Below are positions 1-11,369 of a stretch of 64,000 nt of DNA, piece by piece; position 1 is the first letter of the stretch, and every line of letters starts with the position of its first letter. The stretch comes from Epiperipatus broadwayi (lineage: Eukaryota > Onychophora > Udeonychophora > Euonychophora > Peripatidae): positions 62,001 to 126,000 of the forward strand of contig JAQFVV010001028.1 in NCBI GenBank assembly GCA_028023455.1, given 5' to 3'. The translations under genes were made by a program, and so were the position numbers. The notes under the pieces were generated by a model. That model worked only from the letters and a program-made list of their open reading frames with translations. It ran no database searches and was not told where the DNA came from.

Positions 1-2095
1 AATAAAAAAGTAAAGGTTATTTTTAGAAAATGTTACCTTGAAACAAAGGAGCATGGGGGCTTTTCAAGATCTAAGACCATACAAACAATAGAAGGTAGCT
101 GACAAAGAGGGGATAAATAGAAGTTAGAACAAAATATTTGATTATGCAGAGTTTTCTTGCTGGTATTCAGATTTCCCTTTTGAAATTTCAGTCAGATTTT
201 TCTTGGGAGAACTCTTGGCAGATTTTGTTTTTGCTTGTTGAGATTTTATTCCAAAAAGTTATACAACTGTCATCTTCAAAATCATGGAGAAGTTTGAACA
301 TGCTCAAGCTAAAAGTCATATGAATTTGATGGATTCTGCTATGCTTGGCTAGGCAAATAAATAGCTTTGCCTATCGCCAAGGTTCCTAAATACCATCAAA
401 ATGCCTTAGTATCCACTCAATAGTCATCTGAACTCTGTGCCGTGTCTGTAGGACTTTTTGTGAAACCATGCTACATATTTCCATTTTCATTGTCTGGACA
501 AATACCTATCGATGGTTGGATCAAGCCACGATGACGCCGAACAGGAGCAAGGAACCAGGACGGTAATCATATCTCTTGTCCATTGCATTGAACTATTTAC
601 CTTCTACCCTTTTGTTCATACCTTTCTTAATTGAATTATATTATGAATTATTTTATTTAATGATATTTGTAATGTAACCATTTTATTAGACTAGTCTTAA
701 ATATATATATGTGTGATCATCTATCTATATTTAACTTTTTTTCCTTCGCTATTCTTCATTACTAACATGTGTAAATATTTTGTATTCCATTGCAGTTAAG
801 TTTAAAAGTTAATTTTTTTCATTTAAATCTCTTTCCAATTTTCATTATATTTGTAAAATTTAATACGAGTAAGTTTCCTTTTGTTTGCCAACTTGATCTC
901 CTTGATAACGCTTCTTTTGTCCACAACTAGCTTATTACGTATATCAGATTTAGCTATATACATCTTAAATAATTTTTAAACTGCCTGTTATTAGCGCAAA
1001 GCAATTAGAAAATGCTTTGCGAAAGATTTTTATTATTGTACTTTATCGATGAGATTCGAATTGACAATTTTATTAAAATTGGGAAGAAAAGATTTAGACC
1101 GCAAACATATTAATCTGTTTTTATTGTCTAATTAGTTTGTTTCATTAATTTAGGGGAATAGCGGAGGCCATTAAGTCATTTTTAATATTTTAAAGCCATT
1201 AATTAAACATATTATTTAACTATCAAAAGCTTGAGTTTCCTAATTTTATTATAATGCTTTATTTTACTTTTCCAACGATCCAGGCACGCAAAACACATGT
1301 TTCTTAGTACTTTTATTGCACATTTAACTATTTAACTCCATAGGTGTTTCCATCCATGTCTCTACCTCTGTTGCTAAGCTTTCTGGGCCAGTGAGAAAAT
1401 AATTTATGTGTGTCTCAGATAATGTTGTTTGTTCATAATTAGCCTCGAGAATAGACAAATAGGGCAGAGGTAATTGTATTCTTGATTTAATATCTCGCGT
1501 ATGGATGGCCTCGAGGTACTTTCACCTAGTATTCAAACTGGGTTAAACCAACATACATCATCTGACTGTCACAGTATTAGCGATGATACTTTCATAGTAG
1601 TTTTGTGCATAAACTAATTTACTATTTAATACATTCCAGAAATTCAGCAATGATCAGTCTTTTTAATCAAAATCTCTACCAAAGATGTGTTAAGTGTTTA
1701 TTGCACATCAAATATTAGGAAATTTTACATACAAGTGTTTGATGCTTATGTTTTGGAATAACAATGTTCAGCTACATTATTGGACCATAAGTGGAATGTT
1801 GATTTTAACTTACCATTACCTGAAAAATTTTGAGATTGATTTTTTTGATCAATTGATTGTTCTTGAAAAATAAACTACTAGTTTAAACCATTTGTAATAC
1901 CTTATATTATTTTGGCAATAGCTTGTTAAGAATATAACCTTTTTTAAAATCTAATTCATAGATATTTTATTTTGGGGGCTACATCTTTTGATTATCTTTG
2001 TTATGTTGTTATTTGCAGTTTTTTTAATGCTTTTTTTGTTACCAAGTATCCCTTTTTAATTTATATACTGCAGAAATTATATAAGTATTTTTTAT
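1..2095. other. Non-coding stretch, no gene recognised
   Basis: This is AT-rich sequence with short random frames only. Bases 340-560 are somewhat richer in G+C (around a GATGACGCCG segment), but I could place no exon, tRNA or repeat family there. It is probably an intron or 5' flank of the ADGRA gene. Confidence 0.5.
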
Positions 2096-2325
2096 ATGAA
2101 AGATGGCTGCTGGAGGATTGCATTAGATCCTAAGATCTAGGTATAGTGCTCTCAGATCCAAGGCTCTTCACTGATGAAGGCCACAAGCCAGAAAGTAGTC
2201 TGGGGATATTAGATGAGTAGGTACTAGATAGGGATTTTATGCACAAGACTTCTGGCATCCATTGATTACTCTGGCTTGCACTGAGTGGCACTACTGTATG
2301 GAGAGTTTTGCCTGTTTATTTTTTA
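2096..2325 (+). mobile_element. Dispersed repeat family R1, copy 1 (5'-truncated)
   Basis: It begins at GGCTGCTGGAGGATTGCATT and ends GGAGAGTTTTGCCTGTTT. Internal landmarks are CACTGATGAAGGCCACAAGC and TCTGGCATCCATTGATTACT. The same order recurs at 28347-28674, 28768-29075 and 46409-46724, and in part at 33041-33134. The copy at 46409 has a 16-bp target duplication, so the family is probably retroposed. This copy lacks the roughly 90-bp head seen at 46409. Confidence 0.8.
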
Positions 2326-3030
2326 TATTATTAATCATGCTTTGGAACATTAATATAATTATGGATTTATTTCTGATCATTTATCTTAAGACTGGATTAC
2401 TTTGCATGTTTTATAAGTAATATCATAGTAATGGGTTTATTCTGAATTTATTGTAATTTATATATTTGTTAACCATATAGTCAGGTAAGCAATTATAAAA
2501 CAGCTTTATAAATGGCTCAAAAGCCTCTTTAACATTAACTCTTAGAGTAACATTAAAAAAGAAAATACAACTTATTGTGCTTACTGATTTCCATGTGATG
2601 AAGTTTTGAGCAGTTTTACACTCTGGTTTTTTTTTTATTTATTTATTTACAAATATCTAAATATCCATTTATTGTTTGGATTCACTATGAATATGCATAT
2701 GAAAGAAAAATCTTAAACCTGATTGGAACTCAAAAAAATATTTGTTTTTTTCAGTTTGGATTCAAACTTTGTCATGGGGATGACATCAACTGTCCATTTG
2801 TATTGCTTTTTATTAAACTTTTTTAAATTGATGTTAATTTATATTACTTTTGTTTTATATTTTTTACTTTCTGCTATTGTTTTTTGGGTAGATTTATTTA
2901 ATTATATAATTAAAAAGATATCTTTTGAAGAAAAAAAATTAAATGTGAAAGGAATGATTTATTTTAAAAAAAGTTAATTAAGTAATAACTGAAACACAGG
3001 CTTGTTATATACCTGTGGCTATATATATGT
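2326..3030. other. AT-rich non-coding stretch
   Basis: Nothing is recognised beyond homopolymer runs. The 84-residue open frame at 2723-2977 is a low-complexity string of F, L, I and Y codons and has no family features. Confidence 0.5.
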
Positions 3031-3183
3031 AATATAGGGTATATGAGCACAGACTTTCACACCACCCACCTCTCTCTATCTAATAACACTGATACACCTA
3101 AACACATATATGCTGAAAAGATAAATAATCACCAATATACGTATATTGGTGGTGTGAAAGTCTGTGCTCATATACCCTATATT
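3031..3183. repeat. Foldback element F-a (33-bp perfect inverted arms)
   Basis: The arms 3031-3063 and 3151-3183 are perfect reverse complements over 33 bases. Next to the right arm, 3131-3150 is itself a perfect 20-bp palindrome (ACCAATATAC and its complement). The arm contains GAGCACAGACTTTCA, closely like the arms of the foldbacks at 42422 and 57192. The spacer shares GAAAAGATAAATAATCACCA with the 42422 element. This looks like a small non-autonomous foldback family. Confidence 0.85.
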
Positions 3184-3364
3184 AATTAAGTAATATAATT
3201 TTTTAATAAATTAATTTCTTACTTTGGGTAACAGTTTCTATCTAAATTTCTGAAAACATGATCAGACAGAAAAACTATTAGTGGTATGAAATATATTATT
3301 ATAATCACCAAAACATGCCTAGTATGAATATATATTCATAATAATAAAATTCTGGTAAATATAA

Positions 3365-3480
3365 TTTTTTTTTCATATGTCAAAGCATCGGCTGGGAAAC
3401 GAACCCGAGACAACTGTTTGCAAGCAACTGCTTGCTTGCAAGTCAGCCGCGCTGACCTCTTGGTTATCAATGCTTGACAA
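3365..3480 (-). mobile_element. tRNA-Gly-like SINE family S1, copy 1
   Basis: Read on the - strand it starts TTGTCAAGCATTG, has an A-box-like AGAGGTCAGCGCGG, a B-box GGGTTCGTTTCCC, ends CGATGCTTTGACATATG and has an A-rich tail (3365-3373). The anticodon-arm region carries an extra TTGCAAGCAAGC segment. Related copies are at 41427, 48054 and 56331. It is a SINE relic, not a working tRNA gene. Confidence 0.8.
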
Positions 3481-5420
3481 TATATTTTTGTCATTGTTTT
3501 AATCTACAATTCATATATGAGTTTGGAAAATAAAAGAAAGAAGATTATTATTAGTATTATTTTATAGTATGATGTACTTTGCCACTGGGTGGGGTGTGTG
3601 TGTTGTATTTATATAATCAATGCTTAGAAGTTTATCATGCCTAGCGTTATATTTGTACATATATATATATAACAAAAATGAAGTTCATCTATTAATGAGG
3701 GCTTTCAGTTTTTTTTTAAAAAAGAATTGTTTTAATTGCATTTAAAAACATATTCTGTCCTAATTTTTTCATGTATTCTTTTAAAGAAAATATATTTAAT
3801 ATTCTTCTATGATCATAGCTTTCAAAATTAAAGTAGAAAGCAATATATATTTATATATTTTAAAGTATTTTTATAAAAAAAAATTAAAAATGTAAATATT
3901 TAATATTTTTGCAATAATGGAATGAATGCCTATGAATAATTTTTATATCAAGTTTTAAAAAGATTTTGTATTTTTTATTAAATTGTGGTAATAAAAATGA
4001 AATCAATCAAAGATATCTGATAGGAAAAGAATTAGTTTCTTTTAAAAATAAAATAAAATTGATGATCTCTTTATGAAAAATGGAATTAAAATTTGATTTT
4101 TTTAGTATATGACAAACACTCATTTAATAATACCATATTATTAGCAGGATTACAAAAGTAAAGAATAAATGTTTGCCATATATGAGTCTAAACAGTTTCA
4201 TTTTGTTAATATCAAATATATGAAAAAGAAAATTAAATATGAATTGTCAAATGGTTAAGATCTTCAAGTGATCATATTATGTTCGACACCAAAGCAATAG
4301 ATTGAACTGAGAATCAGTCTAAAAAAATATAATACTTCAATCCACAACTGTACTATTGTTAGACTTGATGCAGGGCAATGTAAGAGTCAAATATCAGTGT
4401 TAGCTTAATAATGTAATTTTTATTTTATTTTTTATATATATCTTTAATTATAATTTTAGTTTCTCTCCAATGTGGGTATATTTTTGATATTGTATTAGTG
4501 GAATTAAGATGTATAAGATATCCTTTTTTATTCTATTTAATATCAAGATTGTTATGAACTTGTGTTCAGTTTTTTGCCCTAAACAGCTTGAGGTATTAAA
4601 TCATTAAGATACTATGACTAATTGATAATACTTAATTATTATTAGTTGATTTTTCAATGGCAATTCATACTATGTTTTGATATAATTTACTCTAGCAAGT
4701 CAGAAATTTCATTGTAAAGTTTTTACCATTATGATTATTTAGATATTATTTTTTGGTTAGAATGGCTAATATTGCAAACATATTTAAATCATTGTATTTT
4801 TTATATGTTTAAATTCTAATACATATTAAATTATATATGTTATATGATTGAGTGTAAAGATGGCAGTACATAACAAATTTCTAGTAGCAATATTATTGAC
4901 CCTTATAATTACCATCATACCATTATAACTGTTGTATAAAATTTAAAAGAACATGTAAATAAACCCAAAGCAATTGATTGTGTTTTAGTGTTTTATGAGT
5001 ATTGCACTTAAAATACGCTAATTATATTATTTACAGTGTAATTAATAATTATAAATATTTAATTAATCATTTATATGGTTACTGATTCATTATTCATCAC
5101 TGTTTTCTAAACTTATATAAAGTAGGCATAAACCATGTTAGTATGAACTTTCCCCACTAGTGATAATTTATGGGTGGATTTTCTGTTTTCTCCTGCCCCA
5201 TAATAGTCTAACATTTTCTCTCCACCAATGATAAAAAAAAAATGTATTTTATTAAAATATTATTTTATTTTATTACAAATCAGCATGTTAACACTCATCT
5301 GACCAATACAGGATAATCTTAAATTTTTGCCTTTTAGCTTACAGAATTTACTATTATTGGATAGCTAGATGGATTGTTTGTGGGCTGGCTACTATTTTAA
5401 AAAAATGTTAATATGCATGG
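3481..5420. other. AT-rich non-coding stretch
   Basis: There are no supported genes. A weak tRNA-like trace (AATGGTTAAGATC followed by a TGTTCGACACC box) lies near 4247-4295 and may be an old SINE, but I do not call it. Confidence 0.45.
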
Positions 5421-5424
5421 TTCA

Positions 5425-5492
5425 TCCAGGCAGGCTTGAACTTCAAATAATAGCAAAGAAGCATAGTATTAACTACTATACCACAAAGCCTT
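5425..5492 (-). repeat. Old tRNA-derived SINE relic
   Basis: On the - strand it reads GGCTTTGTGGTATAGTAGTT, then, about 30 bases on, GAAGTTCAAGCC. These are recognisable A-box and B-box positions of a tRNA-like head. There is no tail or target duplication. It is old and decayed. Confidence 0.4.
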
Positions 5493-6689
5493 TATAATTC
5501 ACAAATATAAAGAATTATATTCAGAACGTTGAAATAGAAATATTCTGAACATGTAAGAATTTTATTTAAGGAAACTGAAATGTCATTTATAAAACTTTAC
5601 AGGAGTCAAATCACACTTAATAGTGATGCATTAATTTCTGATTCATTCAACATTTATAAAATACCTCGTGTGGGCGTTGAAGAACATAGAATTAGTCTAC
5701 TCTATTGTATTATTCGAAAATGAATACTAAATTAAATTTTTATCTGAAGATTGTTCTATGCAAATGTCACTTCTTAATGATTTTAAAGATTAAATGATCA
5801 TTTATTTGTAGGTTCTTATTTATATATTTAATAAATACTGCAATAGCAAATGTTTATATATGTTTTTAAATAGTGTTATGCTTGTACGTTTGTGATCATC
5901 TGTGGATGTGTATATGTATTGTATTTGTTTTATTTTTACAAAAAGATTTACTATTATTAAAAAAGGTTTTTTTTTCTTTACTTCTCTCTTTTTTCACTAG
6001 GAAATACAAAGGACTTCGCTATTGATTCAGACATTACTTGTTAATCTTGTTACACTTTGCTCTTTCAAACGTGAAGCACTTTTCTCCATTTGTTTATTCC
6101 TGTAAAGTGCCATACAGGTCACTATTGATTAAATGTCTTCTTTTGGGATAGTCTTCATAAAAAAAGAGAGAAAGAAATCTTAAATTTTTATGATTCTGAA
6201 GTTAACTGGCAGGCAGCATTCTTTATCATATTTCTTTAAGTAGACTTGTATTTTACAAGTCATTACTGCAGCACTGCTTTGATACAATAGCGTAAGAAAT
6301 AGTAACGTCTTAGAATGCTCAAAATGGCTCTTAGAGGCTTTCTGAAGAAAGGCACACTTCCTGGCAAGCCTTCTGATCAATAACTCTTACATTAGTGAAC
6401 GAAAGTTGTTGCTCAAATGGAAAAAGGCGGAGAAGTAAAAGCAATTTAAAAGACAATCATTTTTATCTAAAAAGCTTTGTTGAAAAATTACTTTCTTGGC
6501 TGGTAATATAGAAATTAAATAATCAATATTTTAAAAGTTGACTTCGATTTATTTTTATTTTGAATTTTTCTGCCACTGAAAGTTATTTGAATAAATTAAT
6601 AGATTAATTTCACTTTAATTATCAGCGGTGTCAAATTTATGTATTATTATTTTTTATTAGTAATAGTAAATAAAGGCTTTGACATATAC
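5493..6689. other. Non-coding stretch
   Basis: No gene is recognised. The open frame at 6180-6380 (- strand) has no family features or splice context. Confidence 0.45.
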
Positions 6690-6711
6690 GATCAACACAT
6701 TAACTTATTAC

Positions 6712-6905
6712 TGTGCGTTCGCCTACCACGTTCATTGCAGCTTTCTAATATAGTGGTCAGTGAATTCACCTATCATGTACACTACAACTTTATAATATAG
6801 TGGGCAGTGCATTGATTCACCATGACCACTAAGGCTTTGTTGAATGTGATCAATTCATTCATTAATATCTGTGGTTCAAAATCGAGCTGGGTGAATCTTC
6901 ATAAT
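6712..6905. repeat. Short degenerate tandem duplication beside a tRNA-like trace
   Basis: Two roughly 55-base units follow each other: CCTACCACGTTCATTGCAGC with AATATAGTGGTCAGTG, then CCTATCATGTACACTACAAC with AATATAGTGGGCAGTG. A GTGGTTCAAAATCGAGCTGG segment follows, which on the - strand gives a weak B-box-like site. This is probably an old SINE-derived block. Confidence 0.4.
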
Positions 6906-9900
6906 TTTTTTATAAGTCATAAAGCAAATATTAATATATATATATTTGTTCATGTAATTGGCCCATTACCAACCCAGCTAATTGATTACTAAAAAGTAAA
7001 CAATTACAATATGGTGTTATCTTCATCATTGATGGATAAGATATCATGTTTATGCAAACCTGTAGTTTAACTTTTTAATTTTTATTAGCAGATATTTTAA
7101 TGTATTATTTTGCAATCTTTATAATACATAGATTTTTTTTTTTTTTTACATTTTATTGCTACATAGAGAATTTGTGTCATATTTTTTACAAAGAGGCTAA
7201 CCCCAATTGATGATAAACCATGGATCTAAATAAAAGGTATATAATTATAGTAAATACAAATAAATAATCAAGAAGTGTATGACAAAGTTATACAAATCTT
7301 AACATAACATGGACATAAAACATGGAAGATTTACTCATTACCAGCTTTATTTTAATAAGATAACACTAAAAAAAATAATTACTAATGATTAGAAATTGTC
7401 ACATTTTCAAATTCATTAATGATTTTACAATCTGATACAATGCAATTTGCTGTAATTATATTTATGAAAGAAATTAAAATACGTTTATAGTTTTTTTTCT
7501 TTTCAAAACTAGAAATTGAACATAAGACCAATAATACAAGAAGTAAATTCCATGTAATAATTATTTGCTGCAAACTAAATGTTGTTTAGGTTATAACTAA
7601 AAGACTATGATTAATTAATCATAAATAATAATATTTATCAGATTATGTTTTGGTAAGGATGAGAGATTACCCTACTTATTGATCTTAGATTATTGTGCTG
7701 TAGTATTTGCTAACCTGTTGCAGTTTTAACTTTATGATTTTTAAGTTGCTATCAAAGGTTGTAAAAGAAATCATAAATGAACATGAGTTTTAATATTGTA
7801 AAATGATTTGGTATTTGAAAAATCAATATATCTCAATAGGATTCTTTCATTCTGAGTTTTTTTTTATACATCTATATAATGAAAGAATATAACTATATAG
7901 CTCTGGTTATGTTTTAATGGGATGAGAATGCTTCCTAAGTTCTTGAAATGAAAATGAATATTAGTTGTGAATATACAAAGTATATCAAAAGCTCATTCTT
8001 TAGTACTATTATGGAAGATGACTTCAAGGAACCCAATATTTTTTTTCTGTATATATTATAAGATCATTCAGAATTGTTACATTGCTTTGGAAAGAGTTCT
8101 TAAATGATATTTTTCATTGTAATTGGGCTTGAAGGCATGTATTTTAGTATCATCTGATCCAATATTCTATTTAATTAAAAAGAAGAATGTTCTTTGATTA
8201 AGATTTTGTTATCAAGTCATGAGTATTTTTGGTCCCTTCTGAGTGACATAGTATACATAAAAATTTCAACCTCATTTGAGATTATTGGTTCAATAGAGAG
8301 TAATCATTATGATGATTCCAGGATTAAATAGAGGGAATGTGGTTTCAGTGATTATCTGTGATGCATCAATAGCTGTAAAAAGTCAACATCTTGACAATAA
8401 GAGTGACAACTTTCCTTTAGTTCAAAGGTAATACATAAGTACTCAAATGCTTTCCCAGTAGTTAAGACCTTTTAATGTCTTATAGTCCCAGATTTTTGTA
8501 AAACAGATATACATTAGAATCCCTATAAATTTGACTGGTGTCTATAAAAATCAGATGGTAGAAGTCTCTCTGCTAAGATTTGCCACTCTAAGAGTATTTA
8601 AATTAATACACAAGATCCTGTTGAGAAAATCATTATCTAAAAATGTTATTATGTGCACTGAGTTAATGATGATTATATTATGAACATATATGTAAAGATA
8701 TAAAATTTCTGCTTTTAAAAGAGTTTGAAAATGTCTGTAGTTGTCTTTAGATTTTTAAGACAAAACTTAATATAAAAAGTGGATAGAAAGTAGGTGACTA
8801 AGAAGATTCTTGTATTTTGAAACAAATGAAATTCCAAGAAAACAAACTCATTATGTCATGTAATATTAAAGACAAAGCTGGAATTTTTTGACTTAATTTC
8901 AAGATTATGTAAAAAATTTCTGTTCATATATATATGGTTATTATTTTTAAATTTTATCTCATCCATTGTCAGTGCTATTGGGATTTTTTCCCCAGAGGGA
9001 ATAGATAATTAGGAATAATTTTGAAGCTTATTCATTGAAGTGCTAGAAAGAATTTTTGTGTGCTTATTTTTCATATAGAAATACTTTCTACTATCCTATA
9101 GAAAAAGTTCCCAATACAATATGAAAGATATGTAGGATTAATCTTATTTTTGACCAAGACAAGTGACGAATGTTGTTTGATTATCCTATGCAATTATATA
9201 TGTGAGATGATGCAATAGAACATAGCTATAGGTCCTCTGTAAGGAAATTATATTATTTTCATGCGCTAGTATCATTATTAGTTAAGGATTTCAAATTGGT
9301 CTTGAACTTTTTATACAAACATTACAGTTTGAGAAACATTGAAATAGGACAATTTGTGCAGTTACATTAAATTTATTCTTGAAGTAGATTATGATTGCTT
9401 GGTTTAGCTGTTTTCTTTGATAATTTTATTATCATCATTTAGCCAATTTAATGGCTGACTGAAATAGTTAGTCAATTTACATTATTTTGTTTAAATTTAA
9501 ATATAATTTTGTTTAATTTAGTAACCTGATTATAAAAAAATTATTTTGCATATGTTTGTGATATATTTGTTTGCAAACTTTATGAGGATTTTGCATTAAA
9601 GGGAATCATGCACCTGTGCAATTTATCTTATGTGATTTGACTGCAAAAACTGATTCGTCTTAGAGATCAATTGTTGATCTGATAATGATCAATTATGCTG
9701 TTTGAAGAAATTTTACTAGTTAATAATTGTTACTACTAAAAAGTAATGAAATATAAGATGATTGGAAAGTTATGTTAAAATTTCTAATAATACAGGGTTT
9801 GACTTACTGGTTTGATGAAATTTACATTGATACAAAATGATGATTATGTCTTTTGTCCATGTTTTAATGTTATGGAAGAGGAAAGAATCCTTAATCTAAT

Positions 9901-10399
9901 GAGAAAAGCAGATAATGCAGTCATTGGGCCAATTATCAAATTAATATTAATTTAAGGTGACATTGTTTCAACTAGTTGTATGTTTTATATAGAAATTATT
10001 TTCCAGTAAGAATCAATTTTTTTTAAAGATATGTGAATTATTGTTATGATTGAATTTTTTTTTCAACTCTAATACGGAAAATGAATTGCAAAAGACAAAT
10101 TTGAAAACCATAGCTACTCAGGAAGAAATTTTAATATAAGTTTAAACAAATTTGGTCTAACTTTACAAAAAGCATCTCTCTAATATAAGAAAAATTGTCA
10201 ATTCTTTATTATAACTCATGACAATTGTGTTGCATAAATAAAATGGTTTATTGATTTGTCTTTGCACTTTAGTGAATAAATAGGGGAGTGGAGTTGCAAA
10301 TAGATGGTGAAATTAATAATCAAAATGCAAATATGCTAGTAGGGGGAAGGGGAATTGGCGAGTATAAATAATATTAATTGAAACACTATAACAGTTTTA
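6906..10399. other. Long AT-rich non-coding stretch
   Basis: I see no exon, RNA gene or repeat family here. Open frames are short and low in complexity. Bases 7900-9700 have slightly less extreme composition and could be a decayed element, but nothing in either strand could be named. Confidence 0.5.
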
Positions 10400-10625
10400 A
10401 ATAGAGCAGGAGAATTTTTTTTTTAAAAAAAAAAAAGAAAAGAATTGTTTTGATTTTTAGCAGAAAATAAAGTCAATATAGTATATAAATATATGCATGA
10501 GTTATTGCCGAAAAATAAAATCAATTTAATATATATATATATGAGTTATTAACAGGAAATAAAAAATAAACAAAAGAGAGTATATGTGTATATGAGAGAA
10601 AAATGACAAGACACTTAAAGACAGA

Positions 10626-11369
10626 ATGTCAGAAGACAGCGATAGAGAAACAAAAGAGGATACTGCGCCAGTAATATTTAAAATGTTTACGGAGTTAATG
10701 AAGGAATTCAAAACCAAAATGATGGACAAATGAGAAGAAATGAAAGAGAATCAAAAGGCCTTCGAAGAGAGTATGATAAAGAGGATCAACAAAATAGTCA
10801 AGAGGATAAGTGCAGAGAAACATGAAGTCATGCCCATTTCAGTAAATCAATTCTTGAAGGTAAAGATTTTTTACTGCCATGCAGGAAAATCGCCCATAGA
10901 GAACATGAATAGCTTGGATAGATATTTTGAGATCAATAGATGTCAGCCGCTTGCAAAGGGCAGCATAAACCTAGTGAGAATTCTTGTTTGAAAAACCCGA
11001 TAGCTTTACACAATATAAACAGACCTTAACAAAGAGTTATTGGAAGAAGGACTATCAGGAGAGCATAAAACATAGTTACTCAAGAAAATTGTTGGGGCAG
11101 ACAAACCATACATACCATTTTTCCGAAGGCAGGTTGCCAAACTACGGGCATTAACAGCATGTCCATTAGCAGAAAACCAAATTATCAAAATAGTAAGACA
11201 AAGTTTTCCCAACCTGGTAAAGCATTCATTGATAGTTACTGGATGTAAAACCACCAGACTGATGGTTGATTCACCCAGTGCCTTTGGACTTAAACCCTTT
11301 ATTAAGTTTCAGGCTAAAATGAATGACCACCAGGTCAATGCACTAAGAATGAATCAAGAAGATGAATAG
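10626..11369 (+). pseudogene. Gag-like retroelement relic
   Basis: From the ATG at 10626 a frame runs MSEDSDRETKEDTAPVIFKM, through a TGA at 10731-10733, and on to 10991, giving a highly charged K/E-rich stretch that could form a coiled coil. After a frame change a second open stretch (about 11022-11369, one TAG at about 11072) reads DLNKELLEEGLS, then RRQVAKLRALT, NQIIKIVRQSFPNLVKHSL. The pattern of helices and the 'F..QV..LR' and 'VRQSFP' words recall LTR-retrotransposon Gag, but no zinc knuckle, protease or LTR was found. The call is therefore tentative. Composition is clearly richer in G+C than its surroundings. Confidence 0.45.

Noticed and set aside
340-560. Possible 5' exon of the host gene in the G+C-richer patch
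   Set aside because: No frame gives a signal peptide or LRR pattern, and no consistent splice pair could be placed.
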